A stretch of DNA of 64,000 bases. It comes from Dichetophora obliterata (lineage: Eukaryota; Arthropoda; Insecta; Diptera; Sciomyzidae). Of the stretch, positions 14,637 through 25,249 are shown piece by piece (the stretch's first letter is position 1; every line of letters starts with the position of its first letter). The DNA lies in contig OY986438.1 in assembly GCA_963920525.1 (NCBI GenBank), positions 192,351,462-192,415,461 of the forward strand. Reading direction: 5' to 3'. The position numbers and the translations under genes are program-made. A model generated the notes under the pieces. The model did not search any database. It was not told the DNA's origin and saw nothing but the letters and a program-made list of their open reading frames with translations.

Positions 14637-14900
14637 CTATTACGTATTTAGTATTATGAATTACGTATTAAGTACATATATATATGTTTTAAGTATTAGT
14701 ATTAGTAGTAGTAATATTAATAATTAAGTATTAAGTATTAAGAATCAAGTACTAAGTTTCAAGTATTCAGTATTCAGTATTCATTATTAAGTAATAAATA
14801 TAAGGTATAAAGTATTAAAAATTAATTAATAAGTAAAAATACTATTTTGAAGTATTAGTTATTTAATAATTTGTATGAAGTATAAGGTATTTAAAATTAC
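14637..14900. repeat. degenerate AAGTATT-like tandem repeat
   Basis: Loosely repeated AGTATTAAGTATT, AGTATTCAGTATT and TATGAAGTATAAGG units occur between about 14640 and 14895, with no conserved length. This is probably a decayed short tandem repeat. Confidence 0.6.
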
Positions 14901-15768
14901 AAATAAATAAATAAATTTAAAGTCTAGAATAAATGAAAGAAAGTGATACAACAAATTAATAGTTTCTGATTGAATTCCTTGTTCTTATTGATTTAGTATT
15001 AAACTATTTATTAGTTGAACCAAACGGAAAATGTTTTTAGTGTATAACAGCTAGAATAGTATCTAACTTATTTCTGCACATTGGAATAAAATATTTTAAG
15101 TGCTTCACAAATGCTAGTTTTTGCATTTGTGCCAAGAGCTGCTGCTATTTAAGCAATTCTTTTCATCTTCTAACTTTTAACAAAGTCACCCACTCAACGT
15201 CATAGTTAGCGCAGCATCCTTCAGACAAATACATGCACACACATACATACATATATACATAAATGCACAATCAAAAAGAGGTAAGTCTGTCTATCAGACA
15301 ATAATAATCATTATACACAAAAGTCTACAAATGAGCGCGAAAGCAATTGGAACCGGAGTCTTGCACCGTAACGGAGTCTACTACTTCCAACTTCCTTCAA
15401 CCACCGCCGCTACAGTAAAAAATGAAAGAAAACTACATGCAAACTTCAGCCGACAGGAATCGCTGGCAACACAAAAGCCAGTCATTCATGCTCACATACA
15501 TAAACACACGCAAGCCCGCACATACACACAGCCATACATCCGAATGGGCAGACGCAAAAAATGCGTCCCAGACAGTAACTTAAACCAAAAACGTCTGCAG
15601 TCTGCAGAATTCCGCTGGTAAAAATTTTTCGGTGATGATATTGTAATGCATAAATGTAAGCGGAATGTGATAAAAGCTGGTGTAGCATTATTAAGGGTAG
15701 ATCATTGACTTGCATTGTCAACGCAACTATTTGACTTTATTCGTTTTTGTCGATACGTATATAGTTTT
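14901..15768. other. unique island, no gene recognised
   Basis: A 96-codon plus-strand frame (15331-15621) and an overlapping 79-codon minus-strand frame are present in moderately G+C-rich sequence. I recognise no domain in either. A sequence resembling a splice donor (AGAGGTAAGT) occurs at about 15278, but no supporting exon evidence was seen. Confidence 0.3.
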
Positions 15769-16117
15769 AAGGGTTCTCATCTAAGCTTGTTACTGACTGG
15801 TAAACATTGTAAACCTTGTAATCTTACATGCGCGTAAACTATCTGTCAAAATTTGTATGGGCGTGAGCTTACATCATTTCCGAGCCTATTTTGTGAGCTT
15901 AAAGTAGCATGTAAATTTACGTGTGTGAATAAGCGGGTTGCCATTGGTGCTAATCATACTTAAAGTAGTTGAAGTAAATAAAAATTTTATTTATAAGGTT
16001 TTTAAAAGAGTTAAAATTTAATAAAGGTTGCGGAATCCGCAACCCTAACCGCAGCTGTCATTTTTCAAAAGTTTGAATGTTAGACTTGTTTACATCTTTA
16101 TGTAGATGAGAACCCTT
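15769..16117. mobile_element. MITE with AAGGGTTCTCATCTA ends, copy 1
   Basis: Terminal inverted repeats are AAGGGTTCTCATCTA on the left and AAGGGTTCTCATCTAC as the reverse complement of the right end. They are flanked by TTT on both sides, a possible 3-bp target duplication. A second copy in the same orientation lies at 21252-21654 and shares long internal blocks such as ACATGCGCGTAAACTATC and ATTTGTATGGGCGTGAG. A 3-bp A/T duplication and ends beginning (A)AGGG suggest a PIF/Harbinger-like origin, but this is inference. Confidence 0.8.
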
Positions 16118-16833
16118 TTTGTATTTTCTAATAGAAAGTTTTGCAGTGGAGTAAATTTGTGAAAATTGTTGTAATTTGTAGTGGAATATGAATCGCAATT
16201 ATATACATATATATTAAGTTTTATCGGAGATAAGAAAAGAAACCATTTTCTATGCTTGATTCAAGCAAGAACGCTATCGTATCGTACTGTATTAATCATG
16301 TATTAAACTTTAAATGCATGCATTATTTTTTTACCACGAATAAGTATAATTTGTATGTTGCTAAGAAAAGAATACCTGATCTGAGCAACATACTAGGGTA
16401 ATTTACGATCTTGTTGCAGCGTTGCAAATGCAAAATAAGTTGCTTTTACAACAAGAAAAAGCACGGATAAGCCTTTGCAACATTCATGCACTTGTTATAA
16501 AAAAGGCTGTTGCATATGCAAATCCAGTAATATTGCACGACGCTATTGTGAATAAATGTAGTATATTTTTGCATTAAACACCATCACCGATACTTTTTGA
16601 ACCTTTTTAACTGATTGAGCAGCTATGTGAAGTGCTTACATTTTTAGTGGCAAGGCAAGTACGCTGCTCCGTGTCCAATATCTCTCAAACTGTTCAGCCT
16701 AAAAGGCAAGCATGTTGGTCCGCATACAGTATTTTTCAAACCGTAATTATTTTTGGACAGTAAAGTACTTTTACAAGACATACTGATCTCAAAAATGATA
16801 GTATGCACAGAAAATATATTTGATACTTATCAG
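16118..16833. other. AT-rich non-coding stretch
   Basis: Short local direct repeats occur (for example GGCAAG near 16653 and again near 16703). No gene or element boundary was recognised. Confidence 0.35.
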
Positions 16834-17518
16834 CAGGGCTCGGATTTTGATGACCTAAAAAACTGCAAATAATGCAAATAATGACTGCAAATAATGACAA
16901 AAATGACCTAAAAACTGACAAAAATTACCTAAAAAACGCAAACAATTGCATGAGAAATAAACAAAAAATTTAGCCTTAAAAATAAAACATTACTAAATTA
17001 AAAATTATTTTATACTGGCATATCCTGAGTCTTTATCTTACACTTGTTTCATTTTTCTACATACTCTTTCGTCAGTTTAACCACGCGCAGAGCTTTTTTT
17101 CATCAAAGTCTATAAACAAAGCTGCTCCTTTGTCGAGAGGTAATGTTGTTGATTGAAGGGACTCTTGTGTTAAAGGAATATGTTTAAAAGTTTGCATTTT
17201 GACATTTTTTAGTACGAAATAAACAAAAAAAATTCTTAAAAATTCACTAGAATGACCAGAAAACCGAAAAATGCTCTAAAAATTAAAAAGTCAAAAAATG
17301 ACAATAAAATGACTTAAAAATCTCTAAAATGACCAACAAATGCCCTAACTCTAGTAAAAATTACCTGAAAAATAAAAACGATGAACAATGACGAAAAAAT
17401 GTCCTAAAAACTTTTCATATTTGGAATTTAGGAAACACAAATGGACATTTTAAATAAGCAGGAAATATCTTAGAAGCAGCAGGAAAACAGATGACATGTC
17501 ATCGAAATCCTAGCCCTG
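16834..17518. mobile_element. hAT-type non-autonomous element, 685 bp, 8-bp duplication
   Basis: A perfect 8-bp target duplication, CTTATCAG, lies at 16826-16833 and 17519-17526. Terminal inverted repeats begin CAGGGCTCGGATTTTG on the left and CAGGGCTAGGATTTCG as the reverse complement of the right end. An 8-bp duplication with CAGGG ends is the hAT signature. The interior is packed with degenerate ATGACCTAAAAA-type short repeats near both ends and has no coding capacity. Confidence 0.9.
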
Positions 17519-17526
17519 CTTATCAG

Positions 17527-18395
17527 TGACAATATTAGGTTTTTACAACAGTACATTTTTGATCTCATTACCTTTTCAACACTGCTTCAATAGGTAAAGT
17601 GTTATTAAAAGTGAAACATTTGTATTTTTCAAAAATCAATTGAATACAAAATCCAGCTGCTAGTGCTTAAGAATTTATTGTAGATTAACTTTATAATAAA
17701 TATTTAATAAAAAAAAAAGAAAGAAGTGATAAAGAAATGGAGGACGTTTAAAAAAGAGAAATTGAAGGAAAAATGTCATTTCCTTTGTTCGTAAAATATT
17801 AAATCGAGTGAATATTCATCGGTTATAAAAAAAAAAGTAAACAAAAAAGAGCTTAGGTCAAGCATTTGCAACAACATAATATTAAGCCTATGCTCACAAA
17901 AATCTACACTTGCAAAAACTGATTTGCCACGATGCAGCAATATCGTGAATACACTACTGTATTATTTTCTTGAAATTATGATGAGTGCCTTATCCAAGTT
18001 TAGGACTTACTAAAAATTAGATCATTTTATTGGATGTTCAAAAATAATTTCCTAGAAAAGAAAATAGTTTGCTCTTTCCAAGTTCAATACTTGATATAAT
18101 AAGCTCATTTTGCTTGCTATGAGAAGCCTTTTTTTAGAAAACAGTACAATTTTCTTAATCAAAGGAAATAAATTCCTGTACATAAACTTTATGTAAGCAC
18201 TGAATTTGACTTAACAGAAGAAACTTATTCTGGTATAGAGGAATTTAGAATTAGGTTTAGTATCTAATGTATTTATACACGAAGAAAAATAATATATTCT
18301 TATACCTAGCAAATATTTTGCTTGACTTAAAAAAATTTAAAACTAAGCCGCATTTACTTTAGTCAAGCATTAAAAACTAAAGTTAAGAAAAAAAG
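17527..18395. other. AT-rich non-coding stretch
   Basis: No recognised gene, repeat or element boundary. Confidence 0.35.
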
Positions 18396-18496
18396 TATAG
18401 CAGTGAGGGGACTGCCGACCGAAGTGAAAACCAATATATAAAATACTAGTATTCCCTGACAGACATTGTCCTGCCACGGATCGCCTTACTGCTATA
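18396..18496. mobile_element. 101-bp mini inverted-repeat element, copy 1
   Basis: Begins TATAGCAGTGAGG and ends with the complement of TATAGCAGTAAGG, so it is bounded by 13-bp inverted repeats with one mismatch. If the outer TA is a target duplication, the element would be a tiny Tc1/mariner-like MITE. A copy of exactly the same length in inverted orientation occurs at 46877-46977, and both contain the GGCAGTCC and CGATCCGTGGCAGGAC blocks. Confidence 0.75.
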
Positions 18497-19256
18497 CACG
18501 AATTTTCATGCTGACTGGAAATTTTTTTTTTATATTTTCACCCTCTTCCCGTTTTATTATTTCTTTCAGAATATTTTATATTAAGATAGTGTTTTTATTT
18601 TATAATTATACCAAACTATATTATAACATTTAAATTTAATATTGTTGATACAAAAATAAAATACAGGGAACACTACGCTTTAGTAAAAATCTTCACCCCA
18701 GCGCAACCTAGGAAGCAACATTCTATCTCCATAGGCTGCTCACCACTACTAAGTTGCCTTCTAGGGGCACCCTTTGCTGGAAAACTACCAGCACTACAAC
18801 CCACACCAACAACTCCTACTTTTGGGCCCGTTCGAGTGCCGGATTCTCGCACACGTGGACGAAACCCGAGTCCACATTTACCATCAACTAACACTAAGTT
18901 AAGCCCATTTACACCCATACCAATACCAATTAAAGGTTTGCCTGGACAATTGCTGGGGTCGCCTTTAGGCACCATATTTTGTCTCACCCTGCACAAAGTG
19001 AAAGGAAAGCACAAAAAATCACTACAATAAGAATCCTAAACAGTTCAGAAACGTAAGTGCGTCAATTAGACCGTGGCACCCTTCACAAAGTGAAAAGTCC
19101 AACAGTTTGAGAGTCACTACAACCAACAGTTCAAAAGTCACTGGAGTAACAGTTTGACAAGCATTGGAATAAATCAAATCCGAAAAATTTTTAGAAGCAC
19201 TGGAGTAATTACAAAATCTACGTTGTGGAAGCACTGTAAAAATCAGTGTCAAGCTT
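18497..19256. other. G+C-richer stretch open on both strands, function unknown
   Basis: Between about 18670 and 19030 both strands are open. The minus strand gives a Gly/Val-rich frame of 113 codons. The plus strand is a Pro/Ser/Thr-rich frame ending at 19030 with no ATG at its start. I recognise neither product. Opposed open frames of this size can arise by chance in a G+C-richer patch. It may be a fragment of an unidentified transposon, since a piggyBac scrap follows at 19362. Confidence 0.3.
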
Positions 19257-19361
19257 ATTGACGAAAGCTTCTCGCTGTCTGTATTGATGACGAATGCTAC
19301 TCGTTGTATTGATGACGAAAGCTACTCGCTCTCTTGATGACGAAAACTACTTGCTCCAATG
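19257..19361. repeat. short tandem repeat, about 22-31 bp unit
   Basis: Four to five degenerate units centred on TTGATGACGAAAGCTACTCGCT run into the piggyBac-like scrap that follows. The last unit merges with the GATGACGCAAACCAA coding-like sequence, so the repeat may have grown from that transposon sequence. Confidence 0.65.
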
Positions 19362-19432
19362 ATGACGCAAACCAAAGATTTATCCTCTACCAAAAATCGT
19401 TCAACGCGCCTAAAGAAGTTTTCACTTAAAAA
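19362..19432 (+). pseudogene. piggyBac transposase scrap related to the 44.7-kb copy
   Basis: About 70 bp closely match the reverse complement of 44699-44766, the N-terminal side of the piggyBac relic further right. Shared blocks include CAAAATCGTTCAACGCGCC (one extra A here) and AAAGAAGTTTTCACTT. Translation gives a broken version of the same DDANQ-F-LYQ peptide, with a frameshift. It is too short and damaged to be functional. It shows that this piggyBac family is present more than once in the window. Confidence 0.7.
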
Positions 19433-19559
19433 AAATGTAATAATGACCATTTATTTTTAAAATTGAGCAAAATAAACGACTCTGCTTGAACCAAGAATAA
19501 AATACTTGATTCTAGAACAAGACTTAATTGAAGAAAATATTTACTTAATTTAAGCAAAT
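19433..19559. other. AT-rich spacer
   Basis: No feature recognised. Confidence 0.3.
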
Positions 19560-20165
19560 GCAGATTGGTTATGTAAAATATTATTATAAGCTTTTATTTA
19601 ACTTGCTTCGTTCGTATGCATGTATGCATTATGTCCTCAGAACTTGCAACTTGTTGGTATTCGATTAAGCTGAAATTTAGCATACATATGTAAGTCCGGT
19701 AACAATGCAATATTATGATAAAATTTTTTGCCACACCCCCTTTTACCGCCCAAAAATCAATAAAAATGCTGTATCTCTAAAACTACTGTGTCGATTCAGC
19801 TGAAATTTTGGCAGAAATGTTCCTTCGAGTAGAGGATAATTCAGAAAAAAATTGCCACTCCCCCTTTTACCGCCCACAAATCTATAAAAATGTTATATCT
19901 CTAAAACTACAAGGCTGATTCAGCTGAAATTTATACATTAAAGTTTCATCAAATAAAGCATGGCGTTTATGAAAAATTTGGCCACACCCCCTTTTACCAC
20001 CCACAAATCAATAAAAATGCTATATATCCAAAACAAAGGGACTGATTTAGCTAAAATTTTGGCATTTAATTTCCTTCAAGTAGAGGATGGTTTAGGAAAA
20101 AATGGTGCCCACAAATAAATAAAAATCCTATATCTTCAAAACTACGGGGCTGATTATAAGCTGAT
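19560..20165. repeat. ~125-bp tandem repeat field with CCACACCCCC motif
   Basis: Diverged units of about 105-130 bp carry CCACACCCCCTTTTACCGCC, then CACAAATCAATAAAAATGC, then a block near CTGATTCAGCTGAAATTT. CGCCCA-type anchors fall at about 19747, 19871, 19999 and 20105. The same motif set recurs at 20166-20400 and throughout 57-59.4 kb. This is a non-coding multi-copy repeat. The class is uncertain; possibly Helitron-related. Confidence 0.75.
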
Positions 20166-20400
20166 TATAACTTGCTTCGGTCGTATATGTGTATGTTTGT
20201 ATTTATGTATGTATGTATGTATGTATGTATGTCCCTGAAAATTTGCAAACCATTTTTGGCACTTTTGCAAACTTGTTGGTATCCGATTAAGCTGAAATTT
20301 AACTTACATTTGTAAGTCCGGTAACAATGCAATATTATAATGAAATTTTTGCCACACCCCTTTTACCGCCCACAAATCAATAAAAATGCTACATCTCCAT
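20166..20400. repeat. second copy of the CCACACCCCC repeat with (ATGT)n
   Basis: Opens with AACTTGCTTCGGTCGTAT, like the start of the preceding block (ACTTGCTTCGTTCGTAT at about 19600), then an (ATGT)n microsatellite at about 20203-20231. It continues with the shared TGTTGGTATCCGATTAAGC and CCGCCCACAAATCAATAAA blocks. It is a tandem, truncated copy of the preceding repeat. Confidence 0.75.
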
Positions 20401-20439
20401 AAGTTTTGAAAATAAAAGATGTTAATAATAAATTTTTAA

Positions 20440-20960
20440 GACTAAAAAGTAAAAAAATATATAAAAAGTAAAAAATTTTTTTTCAAAAATAAGGTTTCAT
20501 TTAAAAAAGACGTGAACTAAAAAGAAAAAAATTTATGTGACATTTGTCATATATGCATATAGTAGGTATATTCTAGGTGCTGAAAAACCCTTCTCTTGGT
20601 TACTCATCATCATAATATAAGTGTACGTAAATTGATAAGTTCTAAGGACTTATATAAATTTAGAATTTTTCTAATACATTTATATCTAAAAGCTTGAGAC
20701 ACCGATGTCCGCGATCCGTTATACAGGCTTACTACACAACATCATTCTAAAATTCTAAATTTATATAAGTCCTTAGAGCTTACCAATTTACGTACGCTTA
20801 TATTATGATGATGAGTAACCCAGAGAGGGGCTATTCTGCACTTAGAATAAACCTACTATATACATATATGATAAATGTCACTTAAATTTATTTTTTTCTT
20901 GTTAGTGTTCACGTCAATAAAACTTTTTTTTTTAAAAAAATTTTTACTTTTTATTTTTGA
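20440..20960. repeat. 520-bp hairpin (foldback) repeat
   Basis: The left arm (about 20440-20670) and right arm (about 20745-20960) are reverse complements around a centre near 20710. Matching blocks include TCATCATCATAATATAAG against CTTATATTATGATGATGA and GACTTATATAAATTTAGAAT against its complement. The loop is about 70 bp. No coding capacity. The outer arms end in A/T homopolymers, so exact termini are unclear. Confidence 0.85.
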
Positions 20961-21251
20961 ATTAATAACTCAATTGAAAACATTGTAGTATTAAGAGAAT
21001 TGTTAACTTGAACCAAGCAAATTGTTCTCAACTCAAGGAAGCAGTCAGTTTTTCGAACTTTTGTTTTTAGCAAAATAGTAAAAAAACATTCAATTGAAAG
21101 GCAAAAAATGGCATGAAACAAAGCAAATTATTCTAATTTTCATAAAATTGTTTACATGAATCAAACAATTTTTTTTAAATTTTTTTCAAAACTGTGCCAC
21201 AACTATTAAATTAAATTAAATAGACAGAAAAAATAAAATTAAATTATTAAT

Positions 21252-21654
21252 AAGGCTTCTCATCTAAGCATGTAACTGACCCGTAAACATTGTATACCTT
21301 GTGAACTTACATGCGCGTAAACTATCTGTCAAAATTTGTATGGGCGTGAGTTTACATCATTTCCGAGCCTATTTTATAGTCTCAACTAGCATGTAAATCT
21401 ACGTATATGAATGAGGGTTGCCTTTGGCGCTAATGATTACATATTTAAAGTAGTTGGAGTAAATATGAACACGTTTTATTTATTTTTCTATGTTAATGAA
21501 GGCTTTTAAAAGGTTTAAAATTTAAAAAAGTCATAATATTGTCGTAGCCGCAGTCGCCATTTTGTCGACATTTACGCTATTTGCACTTTATCGCTCATCA
21601 AAAGTTTAAATGCTATACATGTTTACATGTTTACTTGCTTAGATGAGAACCCTT
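21252..21654. mobile_element. MITE with AAGGGTTCTCATCTAAG ends, copy 2
   Basis: Same family as 15769-16117. The left end is AAGGCTTCTCATCTAAGC and the reverse complement of the right end is AAGGGTTCTCATCTAAGC, flanked by AAT on both sides (possible 3-bp duplication). It is 403 bp, about 54 bp longer than copy 1, with most of the difference in the middle. Long stretches match copy 1 nearly exactly. Confidence 0.85.
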
Positions 21655-23035
21655 AATATTTTGCTATGTTTGATAGCCAAATCAGACGATTGAGTTGTGG
21701 TAAAAAAATGTACGAAAACCAAACGCTTAAAAAATCACCCTTTACTAGTCTAGTCTAGTTTGTTCTTGTAACCATTTCAAGTTATTCAGATCTATGGAGC
21801 AGCCACTTGTCAAAACTCTCTATATAAGAGAAAATTTTCTATCAAAGCTTTGATCATGCCAGTTTATCTGACTGCGTTATAGAAAACGCCCCTAGCTGTG
21901 TTTCCGTTAGTCGTTAGGAGACCTATATACACTTCTGTGAAGATAGCCCAAAATCTTCAGCCCAAGTTTTTGCCGAATTCGCCGCAAAACATATTAAAAA
22001 TATTGAATTCGCCGCAGTTACAAAAATGAGTTAAACATACATTTTTTAGCAAAAATGTATATTTAATTGATAAATTTGTCACATCTTCTCTAAATTGCTA
22101 TCAATCGTCCTTGGTATATACAGCTTCGAACTAAAAAACTTGTAAAGGTAAATAACAATTTTTTTCTAAAAACGAAAAAGTTATTATTTAAAATTAAAAG
22201 GTTCATTCAAAATGTATTTTGATGTGCCAAATCGAATGGCACTATGCTCAAGTCCCGCTCTACCGTTCTTAGTGCCTTAATTTGGGCTGAAATGCCAAAA
22301 AATCGTGATTTTTTTATAAAAGTAAGAAAGTAACACACCCCACAACTTGCCCCAAAACAAAAAGTTCCATCTTGAATTTTTTATATGTGATAGCAGATAG
22401 CAAAATGATTATATTAGACCTTAATCCCAAAATTGCTTTCTATCGTCCTTCATACCGTAAAATGGTCTTGAAGTAAAATACTCAGTTCAGAAAAGAAAAA
22501 CAAAATGTTTTTAAACCGAAAAAAAAATATAGAAGCCAAAAAAGAAGCCATTTTTGTTCAAAAATGTATTTTTATGTGTTTAATCGGACGGCATTATGCT
22601 TCAGTCCCGCTCTATCGTCCTTGGCACCTAAATTTAGGCTGAAGTGCAAACAATTGTGATTTTTTTATGAAAGTAAGAATTCCACACCCCAAAACTTGCA
22701 ATAAATGATGAGTCATTTTTACGATATTTGTTGAATAAATTATTGTTATTGCTAAAAAATAAATAAATAAAAAAACTATATTAAAAAATTTTTATAAACT
22801 TAATATATACACTTAACTGAACGTATTAAATAAAGCTATTGTCTTAATCAGGGATTGAACCCTGGACTATGATTATAATTATTCATATTTCCTTCCCCAT
22901 TTTGGAAACATAGGAGATAGTAGAACAATCTGCGTGCATAGGATTTATGTGGATTGAGTTAATAATTGATTTATTGCTTAAAATATTAAAAAAAAAAATA
23001 TAACTTGCTCCAAAAATATTTATAAAATAAATTTT

Positions 23036-23096
23036 GGCTGGAATCGAACCTGGGCTTCCGCCGTTAGCGTCAATAGTTCTACCCACTGAACCATAC
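23036..23096 (-). other. tRNA-like sequence (A and B boxes), left foldback arm
   Basis: Read on the minus strand it has TGGTTCAGTGGGTAGAAC (A-box and D-arm like, with a possible GTTC/GAAC stem) and GGTTCGATTCC (B-box). The anticodon stem and T stem do not pair well, so it is not called a functional tRNA. About 170 bp towards the outer end of the arm there is a second B-box-like GGGTTCAATCCC. The open frames starting inside it have no support. Confidence 0.6.
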
Positions 23097-23178
23097 AATC
23101 ACTTTTAAAGTCAGTTGAAAACTGTATATCAACTAATTATGTAAATAGTATTTACAGGAGAATATGGTTTATTATATT

Positions 23179-23446
23179 AACAGCCCTATTATGGCAAATT
23201 AACAAATTGTTAACCAGTATTTTGAATATTTCTTTGTGTTTATTGTAATTTTTTGATTTCAAAACAAAATTTGAAGCTCAAAAGTAAACAATTTTGATAA
23301 AAATTGTCAACTGCTTTTCAGTTATTGACAATTCCATTAACAAATTTTGAGTTTTGAGCTTTAAATTTTGTTTTGAAAACAACAAACACATAGAAATATT
23401 CAAAATACTGGTTAACAATTTGTTAATTTGCCAGAATAGGGCTGTT
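23179..23446. mobile_element. AACAGCCCTATT MITE, intact copy at the foldback centre
   Basis: A 268-bp palindromic element. It begins AACAGCCCTATTATGGCAAA and ends with the complement of AACAGCCCTATTCTGGCAAA. Its two halves pair over most of their length (TTAACAAATTGTTAACCAGT and AAATTTGAAGCTCAAAA with their complements). A second copy at 39673-40445 has another MITE inserted at its central TTAA. This intact copy shows the empty site (ATTCCATTAACAAATTTTG). Confidence 0.85.
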
Positions 23447-23528
23447 AATATAGTAAAAAATATTCTCCTGTAAATACTATTTACATAATTAGTTGATATA
23501 CAGTTTTCAACTGATTTTAAAAGTGATT

Positions 23529-23590
23529 GTATGGTTCAGTGGGTAGAACTATTGACGCTAACGGCGGAAGCCCAGGTTCGATTCCAGCCA
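23529..23590 (+). other. tRNA-like sequence (A and B boxes), right foldback arm
   Basis: Mirror copy of 23036-23096: TGGTTCAGTGGGTAGAAC at 23532-23549 and GGTTCGATTCC at about 23575-23585. A second B-box-like GGGTTCAATCCC follows at about 23756. The anticodon region (GACGCTAACGGCGG) does not give a normal 5-bp stem and 7-nt loop. This is most likely a tRNA-derived pol III promoter relic or SINE head captured in the foldback arm. Confidence 0.6.
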
Positions 23591-24814
23591 AAATTTATTT
23601 TATAAATATTTTTGGAGCAAGTTATATTTTTTTTAATATTTTAAGCAATAAATCAATTATTAACTCCATCCACATAAATCCTATGCACGCAGATTGTTCT
23701 ATTATCTCCTATGTTTCCAAAATGGGGAAATATGAATAATTATAATTATAGTCCAGGGTTCAATCCCTGACTAAGACAATAGCTTTATTTAATACGTTCA
23801 GTTAAGTGTATATATTAAGTTTATAAAATTTTTTTAATATAATTTTTTTATTTATTTATTTTTTAGCAATAACAATAATTTATTCAACAAATATCGTAAA
23901 AGTGACTCATCATTTATTGCAAGTTTTGGGGTGTGGAATTCTTACTTTCATAAAAAAATCACAATTTTTTGCACTTCAGCCTAAATTTAGGTGCCAAGGA
24001 CGATAGAGCGGGACTTGAACATAGTGCCGTTCGATTAAACACATAAAAACGCGTTTTTTAAACTAAAATGTAGAGTGGAACCTTTTTGGCTTCTATATTT
24101 TTTTCGGTTTAAAAACATTTTGTTTTTCTTTTCTGAACTGAGTATTTTACTTCAAGACCATTTTACGGTATGAAGGACGATAGATAGCAATTTTGGGATT
24201 AAATACTAAAATCATTAGTTTGTTATCACCTATCATATATATCAAATCCAGGATGGAAATTTTTGTTTTGGGGCAAGTTGTGGGGTGTGGAAGTCTTACT
24301 TTCATAAAAAAATCACGATTTTTGGGCACTTCAAATTTGGGCGCCCAAATTTAGGTGCCAAGGACGATAGAGCGGGACTTGAGCATAGTGCTAGTCAATG
24401 AACCACATTTAAATACATTTTCGAACAAAGATGTAGAATGGAACCTTTTCTCTTTCTTTACTTTTTTTCGTTTCAAAAAAATTTTAAGTTCTGGCTGTCA
24501 TACAAAAATCTTTATTTTTTGCACTTCAGCCCAAATTTTACTATATAGGTTATAGTTTTGCATTATTTTACAAATTTTCTTAATTATTTTCTTTTAAAAA
24601 AAATTATTTAGCTAGTTTTTGCCACTTTAAATGCGTTGCGGCGAATTAAAATGTTTGGGTCGAGTTTTACGGCGAATTCAAAGGTTGGGCTGAGTTAAAA
24701 AATTTGGGATGAAGATTTTGGGCTAACTTCACACCGGTCTATATCCTGGCTTTTATTTGTCGACCAAGAGATTTATTTTGCTCTTAAACTTTGCTTGAAT
24801 GCTGTGTTTTTTTA

Positions 24815-25020
24815 AAATTCCTTTTCGTACTTTGCTAAAATTTTATTATTTTTTCCATACAAAATATGCCATTTTTAGCAAAAACTCACTTTTTGAAACC
24901 TTCGAAGCTTCCTTGCTTATGAAAAGGTGCAAGTAATATTTTAGAAATCAAAAGTTAAGAGTTTATTGAAAATCACAAAAAAGTTTCGTCAAAATCAAAG
25001 AACTCCTGTTTTTAATGTTT
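24815..25020. repeat. dispersed repeat, permuted relative to 29868-30065
   Basis: Contains blocks CTTTTCGTACTTTGCTAAA and TTATTGAAAATCACAAAA...GTTTCGTCAAAATCAAAG in one order. The same blocks occur at 29868-30065 in the opposite order, as expected if both come from a longer tandem array cut at different points. Non-coding. Confidence 0.7.
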
Positions 25021-25103
25021 GTTATTTTATTTTTGATGTTAAAGTTGTGAAAGTTGTAAATATTCAACAAGGATCAGACTGCCCAACAGCTTATGCATAT
25101 ATT

Positions 25104-25127
25104 TAGATAGAACAGTTTATATATATA
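25104..25127. repeat. perfect 24-bp palindrome
   Basis: AACAGTTTATAT followed by its exact complement ATATAAACTGTT with no spacer. AT-rich and possibly cruciform-forming; no further function can be read. Confidence 0.7.
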
Positions 25128-25249
25128 AACTGTTATACTTCGTTAAAGGGCGAACCATCAAGTGTGCATGATGCTCAAAATGTTATATCTTCAAAAGTAA
25201 TGCATGGATTTTTAAGATAGATGGCTCGTTGAATAGCTAAGAGCATAAC

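Larger units (their letters stand above)
21925..24752. mobile_element. large foldback element, about 2.8 kb
   Basis: Two arms of about 1.25-1.3 kb are reverse complements. The outer ends are ATATACACTTCTGTGAAGAT on the left and, as reverse complement of the right, ATATAGACCGGTGTGAAGTT, followed by AGCCCAAAATCTTC in both. Inner arm sequence next to the centre is nearly identical (CTCCTGTAAATACTATTTAC and its complement). Arms contain repeated sub-blocks (GACGATAGAGCGGGACTTGA near GGTGCCAAGG, and ACTTGC... GGGGTGTGG). Each arm also carries tRNA-like sequence. The centre is a distinct MITE (23179-23446). No transposase is encoded. The exact outermost bases and target duplication are not certain. 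Confidence 0.85.

Noticed and set aside
18673..19030. Overlapping open frames on both strands as a possible gene
   Set aside because: No recognisable domain on either strand, no ATG for the plus-strand frame; left as unassigned.
23036..23590. Functional tRNA genes in the foldback arms
   Set aside because: A and B boxes are present but the anticodon and T stems do not pair; treated as tRNA-like relics.
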